Shown: piece by piece, positions 41,041 through 48,828 of the stretch
Layout: the number at the start of each line of letters is the position of its first letter
Position numbering within the stretch: position 1 is the stretch's first letter
Assembly (NCBI GenBank): GCA_026182355.1
Contig: JAPFBL010000007.1
Span: forward strand, 930,001 to 994,000
Length of the DNA stretch: 64,000 bases
Source of the DNA: Hermatobates lingyangjiaoensis
Lineage: Eukaryota; Arthropoda; Insecta; Hemiptera; Hermatobatidae
Direction of reading: 5' to 3'
Notes under the pieces: model-generated
Database searches by the model: none
The model's input: only the letters and a program-made list of their open reading frames with translations
What the model was told of the DNA's origin: nothing
Translations under genes and position numbers: made by a program

Positions 41041-41110
41041 CGCTTGGTTTCACTCTCTTATCTCTCCTGAAGACGGTTCAAACCAAAAATTAGAGACTGT
41101 AAGTGTGTGC
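41041..41110 (+). mobile_element. PLE terminal fragment
   Basis: This shares with 9066-9165 the order GCTTGGTTTCACTCTC, CTGAAGACGG, AAAATTnGAG, GTAAGTGTGTG. It carries the hammerhead-like motif at 41063-41096. Further terminal pieces follow at 41133-41290. Confidence 0.55.
41063..41096 (+). ncRNA. Hammerhead-like motif (AATT class) with good stem I
   Basis: Stem I TCTC (41063-41066)/GAGA (41093-41096) is perfect. The core is CTGAAGA (41067-41073), then one extra C, stem II GGTT/AACC with loop CA (41075-41084), AAA in place of GAA (41085-41087), the self-complementary AATT (41088-41091) and A as the cleavage-site base. The G-to-A change in the second core segment should reduce or abolish cleavage. 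Confidence 0.5.
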
Positions 41111-41132
41111 GTTATAGAACTATATATATATA

Positions 41133-41182
41133 AAGATTTCACATAAATATGTGAAATAACAATCAATGACCAAACCACAATA
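41133..41182 (-). repeat. PLE tail block, minus strand
   Basis: Inverted copy of the tail with TTGTGGTTTGGTCATTGATT seen at 35922, 46753 and 58411, next to (TA)n at about 41120-41132. Confidence 0.6.
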
Positions 41183-41254
41183 TGAAATGGAAAAACAAGT
41201 ATAGTGTGTGCTTTTGATTTCTCTATGTTTCTTTTTCTATATTGAACTATATTT

Positions 41255-41298
41255 GTCCGTTTCGGATCGTATTTCCAACGAAAAAGTGTATATATATA
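41255..41298 (+). repeat. PLE outer-end block with (TA)n
   Basis: GTCCGTTTCGGATCGTATTT is followed by (TA)n at 41288-41298. The same block appears in inverted form at about 9256-9285 and 58184-58200, each also beside TA repeats. Confidence 0.5.
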
Positions 41299-41332
41299 TC
41301 AATTAAATGAAATGAATCCACGAACTAAGTAC

Positions 41333-41464
41333 ACTAGATTCACGGAAAGAACACACATAAAAGAGATCACAAAACTCACTGCTTATTTCCATCTCATAGT
41401 TATCTCCTAGAAAAACAGTTATGAGTTTCTGTGATCTCTTCTATGTATATTATTTCTGTAAATC

Positions 41465-41468
<4 letters not shown>
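41333..41468. repeat. Inverted repeat, PLE-terminus type
   Basis: Arms 41333-41378 and 41422-41468 are inverted with roughly 80 percent identity. They share ACTAGATT and AGAGATCACA and enclose a loop of about 43 bp. The right arm abuts (TA)n at 41470-41509. Confidence 0.65.

Positions 41469-41469
<1 letters not shown>

Positions 41470-41509
<40 letters not shown>
41470..41509. repeat. (TA)n microsatellite
   Basis: A pure TA tract of 40 bp. Minus-strand frames with repeated Tyr-Ile come from it and are artefacts. Confidence 0.95.
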
Positions 41510-41513
<4 letters not shown>

Positions 41514-41626
41514 ACAAAGGAAAAGGAAAACAATGGAAATAAATACGTGTTTTTACTCTCTGATGGCATAAAGTGAAAGGCTTCAGAGCATTTATTTTTA
41601 TTGTTTTCCTTTTTCCTTGTGGATGT
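41509..41626. repeat. Inverted repeat around a hammerhead-like motif
   Basis: Arms 41509-41546 and 41589-41625 are inverted copies sharing AACAATGG/TTATTGTT and TTTCCTTTT blocks. The right part matches the sequence after the hammerhead-like motif of the GIY-YIG element (47699-47735), so both are the same PLE end. Confidence 0.6.
41556..41588 (+). ncRNA. Hammerhead-like motif (AGGCCT class, mutated)
   Basis: Stem I CTCT (41556-41559)/AGAG (41585-41588) is perfect. The core CTGATGG has G for the final A. The stem II region is CATAAAGT, then GAA (41575-41577), AGGCTT (palindrome broken at one base) and C as the cleavage-site base. It is closely related to 47663-47698. Confidence 0.5.
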
Positions 41627-43489
41627 ACACTTAATTGATTGCATCTGTTGACCAAGTCTCTTTCTTTTTAATTGACTCGAAACGAAATGCAGTTGGATAA
41701 ACTTAGTTGCAGTCGAATTTATATAATATCTCTTAAGTGCGTCATAGATATTGTATGTAGTTTTTTTACTTTTATTCATTACAGGTATGAAACTTATATG
41801 ACTTCTGATAATAATCAATATTAATCAGCATTTGTAATTAAAAAAACACTATAACTTTAATGGTCAGAACCGTTATTTAATTATCATTTCATTACATTTG
41901 ATGTTTATTTCGGTTTGGCTGGTTGAATCTCCTTTGGATGCCCGCCCACCTAAGATATACACAACCTAATATTAGATAGAGTAAATATTCTTTTATAATT
42001 TCTGAAGTTCAGCCTTTCATTTATTGAAGCAAACCAATCAAAATGAGTGGCCTAGTGTAAGTAGCGAGAATTGATTGGGAAACAAGAGGAGTTCAGGAAG
42101 GAGTGGGTGTAGGACGAGGCAAATTCTCACTGACTTCCAATCATTAGAATGTGTAAATGCTCTTTATATTGGTACTTGTATAGTGACTTGTGATCATTGG
42201 AAGGCTGTTCACGCCTGATGCTGGCCACAGTAGTAATAATAGGCGGCTGTGAGGAGAGGTCATGGACTCAGCGAAGACCAGTAGTTAAGGCAATCTAAGG
42301 GGCGACTTGTACCAAGCGCTCTGCTAATAGACCAATCACGTCATGTGTCAGTCAATTCAATCATTCTCTCCTCTAACTGAATCTTGTAATAAGTAATATT
42401 TCTTGTTATTCTTATTTTATCACCATTTGGCAATATTTACTCATTCATCTACAAGGATAGAAAATCAGGTTTGCAAATTACCTGCAGATCCCTGACAGTG
42501 ATATTTTTTTAAGTAAATATTTGTTAACTTGTATAACGCTAACTCAACATTTTACTTTATCCACCTCATACTCGTACTACTGTCTCTTCTACGGGGACTC
42601 GCTAACTGGTATAACTCTGAGAGGTACTCAAATTTGGTAATTAATTCTTGAGCACTGACATGTTCCGACAAGTATAGTGCAGTGAGTCGATAGATCCAGT
42701 TTGGCGGAGTGATTCGTCTCTAATTATTTAAAGGGGAAAAATTAATTTCATTTCCTTGTGCAGGTAGTCGTGGCTGGCGATTCTAGTACCACCTTTCGCA
42801 AGTTGATCTCATCGTTTCCCTACACCTGCTACAAGCTGTTTCTACTTAGCCCACTTCAGTGTAGACAGGGATCCAAACAAGAACAATGTAGAGCTACCTC
42901 CATGGGCCAGGTCTTTCAGCTTTTCGTGACAGTGAAATGTTCTAAGTAACCCAATAAATCAGTTGTCATTGAGTGTCCATCCCATCCATTCATTAGCTGC
43001 GTCTGATAACCAAAGTAGAATTTGACTTATATGGTAATGTTTATTGTTATTGTAATTAATTCCAAAGTAAAGAAATTACAAAACAAAAACATTAAACAGT
43101 CAACCGTAGTTGATAACTTTGAAATAAATGCTGTTATTGTTAAAAAAACAAAAGAATATTGGTTTTCATCAAGCAGTTATAGCACATATCAACTTTTGTT
43201 TATATACCTACTGTGAACAATAAAAGAAAATGGGGTTTACTTTTAGAGTAAATTTTGAATTGGTAACAAGCATGGTAGTGGAGGGATTGGTGGACTGACA
43301 GCTCCCAGCCTGAAGCGAGACTTCACTGGCTTGCACTGCTTCAACTCTCTGGTGAGTAGCTACTGCCTCAACTGACCGGACACTTGTACTGGTTGTTCGA
43401 GGCAGCTCACTGGCATACTATTATATACTATTGTATAGTATAACAGTGTACTCGTATTATATAGTGCGCTTCTTAAAACATGTAACATA

Positions 43490-43560
43490 TTATATTGAAT
43501 AAAATGTTATTCTCCTCGACATAGTCAACGAAGGACTGGACGAAGGGCACAAACAATAGT
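43490..43560 (+). repeat. Dispersed repeat, copy 1 (pair with 45822-45890)
   Basis: Both copies contain TATATTGAATAAAAT, a CTCCT block, a GTCRAYGAAGGACTG-like block and GGCACAA. Related words occur at 13288-13327. I do not recognise the element. Confidence 0.55.
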
Positions 43561-43590
43561 GAGGCTCCATACCAGAAGTTGGTGTGGTGT

Positions 43591-45740
43591 TTTTATGTTA
43601 CCAACATCCTACCATCTTGAAAGCTTTAGCTTTTATGCTAATTGCGCAATATTTAACAACTGATATCATAAAGCAACTTGATAAATACGCATACTGAATT
43701 GGAAAACCTTAAGATAATAAAAATCACAAAGAAGTAATTAAGTTTTCTCAATGCAAGTAAGATAAAAAATTATATGTATAGTGAAACATGTTGATATGCA
43801 TATTCATTTGAAAACTGAAGGATATTCCTTCCCGAAGCGTTGATAATTCTGATTAATGATGCCTTAAATCAATGAGGTAGGTTTGGTTCCATGAACGCGA
43901 AGTTTAGAGGTTGATCTTTCTATTCTCTATCCCGTGTTATTATTGTAGTAACACGAACAAAGTTTTTGCTGCCTGGGTGAAGTTTCACCACTTACCCAGT
44001 GGCCATTTTAAGTGTTTGTATGTTATGTTATTTGATTAAAACCTAACTATCTTGTCAACTTTAGTCGTACAGCAATGAAGTCAGACATACAAACATTACT
44101 GGCTCCAATATAAACTGGATCACAGTAATGAACAAAGACTGGAAGGTATAAGTCTGGCTATAAGATGCTCACCCATCAGTTGCTTGCAAGCAAACCATGC
44201 TCAGTCGTAAAACTATTCATTGTGTTCAGTCAATTTAAAATTCAATAGCATTCTCGTATTATTGAAAGAAACCTCTAAGACACCAATATGAAGACTGTTG
44301 TAATGTTCTGTGTCTTCCGTTGTGTCCACCTTGGGGATTCGACCAATCCATCGTAACCACCTATGTCGAGGAAAACGATTCAGGGTTTGTGGTCTGCTTT
44401 CGTTATCAAAATAGGTTATCTGACAAAATAGGTTTGTTTTGTGCCAGGCTACCATTATCCTCTGTCGAGTTTTCTAACTCAGTTCTTTTTGTTAGTAATG
44501 ACTCGTCGACTTCCAAAGCACTAAGTTATTTTATTTCATTTGCACACTTTCGAAGACAAAAGAATTAAATGTATCTTCTTCAGACTTCAATGAAATGTTG
44601 AAGTTTGATAAAACTGGAATAGCTTTTGAAGATATTGTAGTAAAGTAGTGTTGAGTTTATAGAAACCATTGCTGTATAAGCGATTTTCTTTTTTTAGCAC
44701 ATCTGCTGGGCACTACTGTCAGCCAATGTTGACCGTGCCGCCATAGTTTGTAATCTACTTGATTCGCTGTTAAACCTCTGGACACGTGATGAGCTGGCTT
44801 ACCTAACGTCGACACATGGTGCCATTCGTAGTCTATATCTAATCCGTGATTAAGGGCTTGTATTTTTGTGTTTCGATTTGATACGTAAGGTTTGTTGTAA
44901 ATAGCGGCTGAAAATCTTAATCCATTATACCGCTACTTAGGATCACTCCTTCAGTAAACCTGTCACACTTTAAAACTACAGTGCTGCTTGTATTAATAAT
45001 TTTGCAGTAGTTTAAAGGAGTTATTCTGGTCTTAGAACAGAGAAGCTGCAGTGAAACTTGATCATCAGAGATTTTGATATATTGTAGATTGCAACCCCGT
45101 AGCCAGACTCGGAGGCATGTCGGAAACCTTGTATTTCTATTTTGTATAGGAATTTGAAGATGTGATTAAGTAGATCAGGTAAATGGTGTGTCACAGTGGA
45201 AGGATTCTTTCTTAACGTGACTTTAATTCGGGTTCCTTAGCCAGTATTTAGAGGATTAAATACAGTTCTAAGCTATTTAGTTTGTTCTAGATTAGATTTC
45301 TCTTATGAATAAAATCCTTCAACTTTTTCTACCTATTTAGGCATCGTAAGTATAATGCAACAAATTACTTGTGATAGTCAGTCGTAAAGTATATGTGAAT
45401 AAAATCTAAGAACTTAACAATCTGATCAAATAGCAAGACAAACAAATAATTAAATGAACAAATACATAACAGTGAATGTCTATTTTACTAAATGGAACAA
45501 ACTTGGACAAACTTAAAAATATTTCACAGTTGAGGTGATTGAATGAAGTGAAAAGGGATTTCGTAATATTTTGATAGCTATAAAGGGGGAAATGATTGGC
45601 ATTGATAGGAATTAAGGAAGGAAATCTGATGTGTACAACTCACCAGAGTAATTACACTCACAAGTGTGTGCAAGGCGGTGACTCTGAAGTAGAGTCGCTT
45701 CGGCGAATTCTGTGAATCTCGATAGTGAATATTCATATCC
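43591..45740. other. Intronic stretch without recognised content
   Basis: No element or exon seen. Overlapping frames near 44213-44568 on both strands lack family resemblance. A degenerate unit with CTGAAGGATATTCCTTC and CGAAGCGTTG at 43816-43850 might be a very old PLE-terminus copy. Confidence 0.4.
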
Positions 45741-45758
45741 TTAATTAATGTCTTCAAT

Positions 45759-45775
45759 GGGGGGGGGGGGGGGGG
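45759..45775 (+). repeat. G17 homopolymer
   Basis: Seventeen consecutive G bases, unusual in this AT-rich window. The true length may be uncertain because such tracts are error-prone in sequencing. Confidence 0.8.
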
Positions 45776-45821
45776 ACCAAATGTTTGATGGAAAGAGATT
45801 TCTCTTAAAATTTGTAAAGGA

Positions 45822-45890
45822 TTATATTGAATAAAATATTACTCTCCTTGTGGTCGATGAAGGACTGCGAGGAAGGCACAAGTACTATGT
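45822..45890 (+). repeat. Dispersed repeat, copy 2 (pair with 43490-43560)
   Basis: See 43490-43560. The copy starts about 47 bp after the G17 tract. Confidence 0.55.
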
Positions 45891-45973
45891 GGTATGAGAA
45901 GAATACATCCTCAATGTAAACCTTCAAGACAACCCTCAAATATAAAGTACCAACTTTAACAATTATATATATA

Positions 45974-46571
45974 TACAAGTTTTATTAAAGCTGATGCCTA
46001 GTTGGAGTTTTACACTTTTTCTTAGTAGTTTTTCTAGTCTTCTCACACTTAACTTCCATGGGTTTGGAACTAAATGCATTAGTTCACCGAAATTTTTATT
46101 TGTATATACCGATATGTTTCGGTCATCATCGACCATTTTCAAGGTTATTAGATATAAAAAGTTTTATAACAAGCACAAAAATTAATAAGAATACTAAAAG
46201 TAAAAATTAAAGTAAAATAAACTATAGAAGTCCACACAGCACATGTTCACAAAATGGAGATCACAAGAGCCTGGAGAAACCTCAACATGCCTTACCTCTG
46301 ATACCTCCCATTTTGTGAACTTCTATAGTTTATTTTACTTTAATTTTTACTTTTATCTTAATAATTTTGTGTATGTTATGAAACTTTATATATCTAATAA
46401 CCTTGAAAATGGTCGATGATGACCGAAACATGTCGGTATATACAAATAAAAATTTCGGTGAACTTATGTATTTAGTTCCAAACCCATGGAAGTTAAGTGT
46501 GAGAAGACTAGAAAAACTTCTAAGAAAAAGTGTAAAACTCCAACTAGGCATCAGGTTTAATAAAACTTGTA
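45974..46571. mobile_element. Inverted duplication of a PLE 5' end
   Basis: Arms 45974-46259 and 46308-46571 are inverted copies about 270 bp long, with few differences and one 14-bp insertion in the left arm near 46231-46244. The loop is roughly 49 bp. Each arm, read outward, runs from ATGACCGAAACATGTCGGTA-like sequence into an open frame. PLEs are known for inverted terminal arrangements, and the 3' part of a PLE lies 0.5 kb downstream. I therefore read this as the 5' end of the same kind of element in head-to-head arrangement. Confidence 0.6.
45994..46145 (-). pseudogene. PLE N-terminal reading-frame fragment, left arm
   Basis: Read on the minus strand, this is the inverted copy of 46403-46603. 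It encodes residues resembling YTNKNFGEL, VPNPWKLSVRRLEKLL and KSVKLQ. A basic, Leu/Arg-rich N-terminal segment is compatible with PLE proteins, but I cannot prove it. The plus-strand frame across the same bases is a shadow. Confidence 0.35.
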
Positions 46572-46603
46572 TAAATGAAGGCCTGCTCCATAATTATATA
46601 TGA
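46403..46603 (+). pseudogene. PLE N-terminal reading-frame fragment, right arm
   Basis: The open frame of 66 codons begins after the ACATGT-containing terminus block. It includes NKNFGELMYLVPNPWK, then RRLEKLLRKSVKLQLGIRF and NEGLLHNY. It ends at a stop just where the tail block of another fragment begins (46601). A basic helix followed by a short hydrophobic end resembles the start of PLE proteins. No reverse transcriptase domain follows, so it is a truncated piece. Confidence 0.4.
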
Positions 46604-46632
46604 TCAAACCACAATAAGAAATAGGAAAACAA

Positions 46633-46675
46633 GACTAAGATCTTTCAGCCGTAACAAGTGGTCTTCGTCAGAGTC
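46633..46675 (-). ncRNA. Hammerhead-like motif (AGATCT class), most intact of its class
   Basis: On the minus strand: stem I GACT (46672-46675), core CTGACGA (46665-46671) matching CTGANGA exactly, extra A, stem II with CC/GG central pairs, GAA, the perfect 6-base palindrome AGATCT (46638-46643), T as the cleavage-site base, then AGTC (46633-46636) complementary to GACT. All core bases expected in a hammerhead are present. The one extra base before stem II is shared by every copy in the window. Confidence 0.6.
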
Positions 46676-46687
46676 AAAAACCCAACT

Positions 46688-46737
46688 GACTCTGGTCAGT
46701 TAACGAAGACCGCTGTTACGGTTGAAAGATCTTAGTC
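46688..46737 (+). ncRNA. Hammerhead-like motif, core interrupted by insertion
   Basis: Stem I GACT (46688-46691)/AGTC (46734-46737), palindrome AGATCT and GAA are intact. About eight or nine extra bases separate the CTG from the CGA half of the core (46692-46705). It should be inactive. Confidence 0.5.
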
Positions 46738-46752
46738 TTGTTTTCCCATTTC

Positions 46753-46808
46753 TTATTGTGGTTTGATCATTGATTGTTATTTCACGTGTTTATGTGAAAT
46801 CTTTTTAT
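46753..46808 (+). repeat. PLE tail block
   Basis: Contains TTGTGGTTTGATCATTGATT and the imperfect palindrome TTTCACGTGTTTATGTGAAA, then ends in (TA)n (46806-46859). Near-identical to 58411-58464 and 35922-35976. Confidence 0.7.
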
Positions 46809-46859
46809 AATTATATATATATATATATATTATATATATATATTATATATATATATATA
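46806..46859. repeat. (TA)n microsatellite
   Basis: A TA tract with a few TTA interruptions between two oppositely oriented PLE-terminus pieces. Confidence 0.95.
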
Positions 46860-46860
46860 G

Positions 46861-46978
46861 TTAACACATTAAAGAGAAAAAACAAATAAAGATACACACA
46901 AAAGACTCACAACGATATTTCGACAGTCGTCGTCATCAGGTAGAAGTAGTCCCTTTGAGTAGCTGAAGCTAACTGATG
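46861..46978 (-). mobile_element. PLE terminal fragment, minus strand
   Basis: Contains a hammerhead-like unit (46910-46943). It is bounded by (TA)n on both sides (46806-46859 and 46979-47000). Confidence 0.5.
46910..46943 (-). ncRNA. Hammerhead-like motif (ATAT class)
   Basis: On the minus strand: CTAC, core CTGATGA (46933-46939), extra C, stem II GAC/GTC with loop GACT, GAA, self-complementary ATAT, C as the cleavage-site base, then GTTG. Stem I is CTAC/GTTG with one T-T mismatch. The core matches CTGANGA exactly. Confidence 0.55.
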
Positions 46979-47000
46979 ATATATATATATATATATATAT
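46979..47000. repeat. (TA)n microsatellite
   Basis: A TA tract just upstream of the truncated GIY-YIG element. Confidence 0.95.
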
Positions 47001-47057
47001 GAATAATAATCAAAATAACACTTGATATAATAGATAATCGACAATATCATAAAAAAG

Positions 47058-47633
47058 GTGAAACAATCCATGATATTAAAAAATGAAGAACAGTTCACAA
47101 GAAGGAATTTGTTAGTCATTCCATACAGTCCTTGTTTGAAAGATATGCCTTCATTTATGAAAAGATTGGACGTTTCTGTTGTGTTCAGTAATGATGGTAA
47201 CTTGTTTAACAGACTTGTTAACAATAAGCCAAAAAGAAAGGACTGTTGTGTATACAGGATACCATGTACTGACTGTGAAATGTCTTACATTGGACAGACG
47301 AGCAAAGGTCTTCTTACAAGGATAAAACAGCACAAATACTCCATCAGAAGAGAGGACGAAAAGAGTGCCTTGTTCATTCACATAAGAGACAGTAATCATG
47401 TGATTAACTGGGATGAAGCAAATGAATTAATATATGTGTCTTCAGAAAGAAGAAGAAATATCGTAGAAAGTGCACTCATAAAGAACTTTTATGAGAAATT
47501 AATGAACAATAGCCTAGGAATCTACAAATTAGATGAAGTTTTGATTAACGGGATAATTAGACAGATGAAGACTTCATCATTAAACACATTCAGGGTTGCC
47601 ATCAATTCTGGAAATTTCAATCAGCCAAGTTAG
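47058..47633 (+). CDS. GIY-YIG endonuclease domain of a truncated Penelope-like element
   Basis: An intact frame of 191 residues. It carries the C-terminal part of a PLE polyprotein: KDCCVYRIPC (61-70; VY in place of IY of the GIY element), the pair C70/C73, SYIGQTS (76-82; the YIG element), R88 and H92 in LLTRIKQHK, a HIRDSNHVINW motif (108-118) with histidines spaced as in PLEs, and the catalytic-type glutamate in NIVESALI (134-141). PLE proteins join a reverse transcriptase to this endonuclease. Here no reverse transcriptase precedes it and the copy begins beside a (TA)n tract, so it is 5'-truncated and cannot move itself. The frame is free of stops, which suggests a fairly young insertion in the CLIC intron. 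The first Met is internal to the original protein. Confidence 0.85.
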   Translation: MKQSMILKNEEQFTRRNLLVIPYSPCLKDMPSFMKRLDVSVVFSNDGNLFNRLVNNKPKRKDCCVYRIPCTDCEMSYIGQTSKGLLTRIKQHKYSIRREDEKSALFIHIRDSNHVINWDEANELIYVSSERRRNIVESALIKNFYEKLMNNSLGIYKLDEVLINGIIRQMKTSSLNTFRVAINSGNFNQPS

Positions 47634-47738
47634 CAAGTATTTATTGTTTTTTTAGTTCACTTGCTCTCCGAAGATGTATTAACGAAAGGCCTTAGAGCAT
47701 TGTTTTAAAAAATTGTTTTCATTGTGGTAAATTAATCC
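47634..47738 (+). mobile_element. 3' terminal repeat of the GIY-YIG PLE copy
   Basis: This directly follows the stop codon. It includes the hammerhead-like unit at 47663-47698 and a T-rich run ending in ATTGTGGTAAATTAATCC before (TA)n at 47739-47760. It matches 41556-41625. The position, just 3' of the endonuclease frame, is where PLE terminal repeats lie. Confidence 0.7.
47663..47698 (+). ncRNA. Hammerhead-like motif (AGGCCT class) 3' of PLE frame
   Basis: Stem I GCTCT (47663-47667)/AGAGC (47694-47698) is perfect. The core is CCGAAGA (47668-47674; one change from CTGANGA), then one extra T, stem II GT/AC with loop ATTA (47676-47683), GAA (47684-47686), the perfect palindrome AGGCCT (47687-47692) and T as the cleavage-site base. 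Its place 29 bp after a PLE stop codon is strong context. The core U-to-C change probably lowers activity. Confidence 0.6.
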
Positions 47739-47760
47739 ATATATATATATATATATATAT
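47739..47760. repeat. (TA)n microsatellite
   Basis: Pure TA tract at the outer end of the PLE 3' terminal repeat. Confidence 0.95.
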
Positions 47761-48665
47761 GTAATGAACATTTACAGTTTTAATAATTGTACTTATTTCT
47801 TTATGTCCACTATATTGTGGTAAAATGGTTGCACATTTTACAATGAACGGCTTAAAATCTCCTTGGCAAAAAATGTATTTCTTGCACAGAACATCACTTG
47901 ATTTCATTAATCACTTAAAAAAATATTTGTTGTTATAATACCAATAGCAGTACTTCTCATTTTAGCTGCCGTCCATACTAACTTGGAGTGCAGTAAATGA
48001 GTTGTTAATGTGATGCTGAAAGGGAGTGGTAGTGTGGACAGAGGCAGTCAGGAGACTTCATATTTCACTGAATATAATGTATTTAGGAATTGTAATATGA
48101 TACCGTCTAATTGCCTTATCGCACGCACTGTGAATCATTTTTCTTTTAGTTAAGAGGTTTTATATTTGATAGCCTCCACTGTTTTTCTTGTAATTAGTAA
48201 GTTACATATTATTCATAGGTACTAAAAGCAGTTGTATCTTACATCTTCTGTACACTAATACGGCTCTGCATGTATTGAGTGTGCTAGACCAAACATTGAA
48301 GTAAAATAAATAATAATTACAAAGCATACAAGCAACCACTAATCTTCACTGCGACCATAGAACGACTGCGGGCACTCAGATGGGTATGATGCAAACACAT
48401 ATAGCTGGCATGTTTAAACATGTTAACACTGGCCCAATATACCCACGATTGCCTCCTAGGGTTAGACTTAAATACCCACTGATGGGTTTGTAATACTCCA
48501 GTGCATACACTACTGCTAAAACTTGAATTATTAAAGTCAAATTCGTCAAAGGAAAATGAAAAATATACGTTATTTTAATTTTTGTAAGTTTTTATCGTTT
48601 AATATAATAATGAAATATAATCTTTAAGCATAATTTGAAAATGAATGAATAATTGTTTGTTTTAG
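47761..48665. other. Remainder of CLIC intron, no element seen
   Basis: No exon or repeat is recognised up to the acceptor TTTTAG at 48660-48665. Confidence 0.45.
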
Positions 48666-48828
48666 ATCGAACTTCGAAGCGACACCTCCACCAATCCTGA
48701 TCCACAATGGCCTAGCGGTGCTGGAGAATGAAAAGATTGAGAGGCACATCATGAAGGCGGTGCCTGGTGGGCACAACCTCTTCGTCCAGGACAAAGAGGT
48801 CGCCACTCTCCTCGAGGGCATCTACCAC
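48666..48828 (+). CDS. Clic: CLIC exon: end of thioredoxin-like domain
   Basis: Acceptor TTTTAG before 48666 and donor GTAAGC at 48829. The first base completes an Arg codon (AG|A) from the exon at 38429, and 54 codons follow. It encodes SNFEATPPPILIHNGLAVLE, then NEKIERHIMK, PGGHNLFVQDKEVATLLEGI. The TPPPILI stretch carries the proline expected in cis at the thioredoxin-fold active face. His follows ILI where most insect members have Asp, a small deviation. The EGIYH end is variable across insects. The phase fits both neighbours exactly. Confidence 0.95.

Larger units (their letters stand above)
46601..46769. repeat. Head-to-head PLE termini with two hammerhead-like motifs
   Basis: Arms 46601-46671 and 46699-46769 are inverted copies with few differences. 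They run from TGATCAAACCACAATA to its complement. Each arm carries one hammerhead-like unit, minus strand at 46633-46675 and plus strand at 46688-46737. The right arm continues into the tail block 46753-46808 and (TA)n. Confidence 0.75.
38572..48665 (+). other. CLIC intron, about 10.1 kb
   Basis: A phase-2 intron with GT at 38572 and AG at 48664-48665. It contains most of the PLE material in the window: terminal fragments at 41041-41110, 41133-41290 and 41333-41630, the inverted 5'-end duplication at 45974-46571, hammerhead-like units at 46633, 46688 and 46910, and the GIY-YIG frame with its downstream motif at 47058-47698. It also holds a short repeat pair (43490 and 45822) and a G17 tract. 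From 38580 to 40990 and from 41640 to 43480 I see no gene or element. Confidence 0.85.

Noticed and set aside
41450..41818. 122-codon minus-strand frame
   Set aside because: It is carried by a (TA)n tract (Tyr-Ile repeats) and a PLE terminal fragment, and the rest has no family resemblance.
43816..43850. CTGAAGGATATTCCTTC followed by CGAAGCGTTG
   Set aside because: It resembles the general layout, but stem I and the GAA-palindrome part cannot be defined.
44213..44568. Overlapping frames of about 80 codons on opposite strands
   Set aside because: No family resemblance. Such frames are expected by chance in a window of this size.
46390..46440. Possible hammerhead at the PLE 5' end (GATGATGACC, GAAACATGTC)
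   Set aside because: The ACATGT palindrome is present, but there is no stem II and stem I does not pair, so it was not listed as a ribozyme motif.
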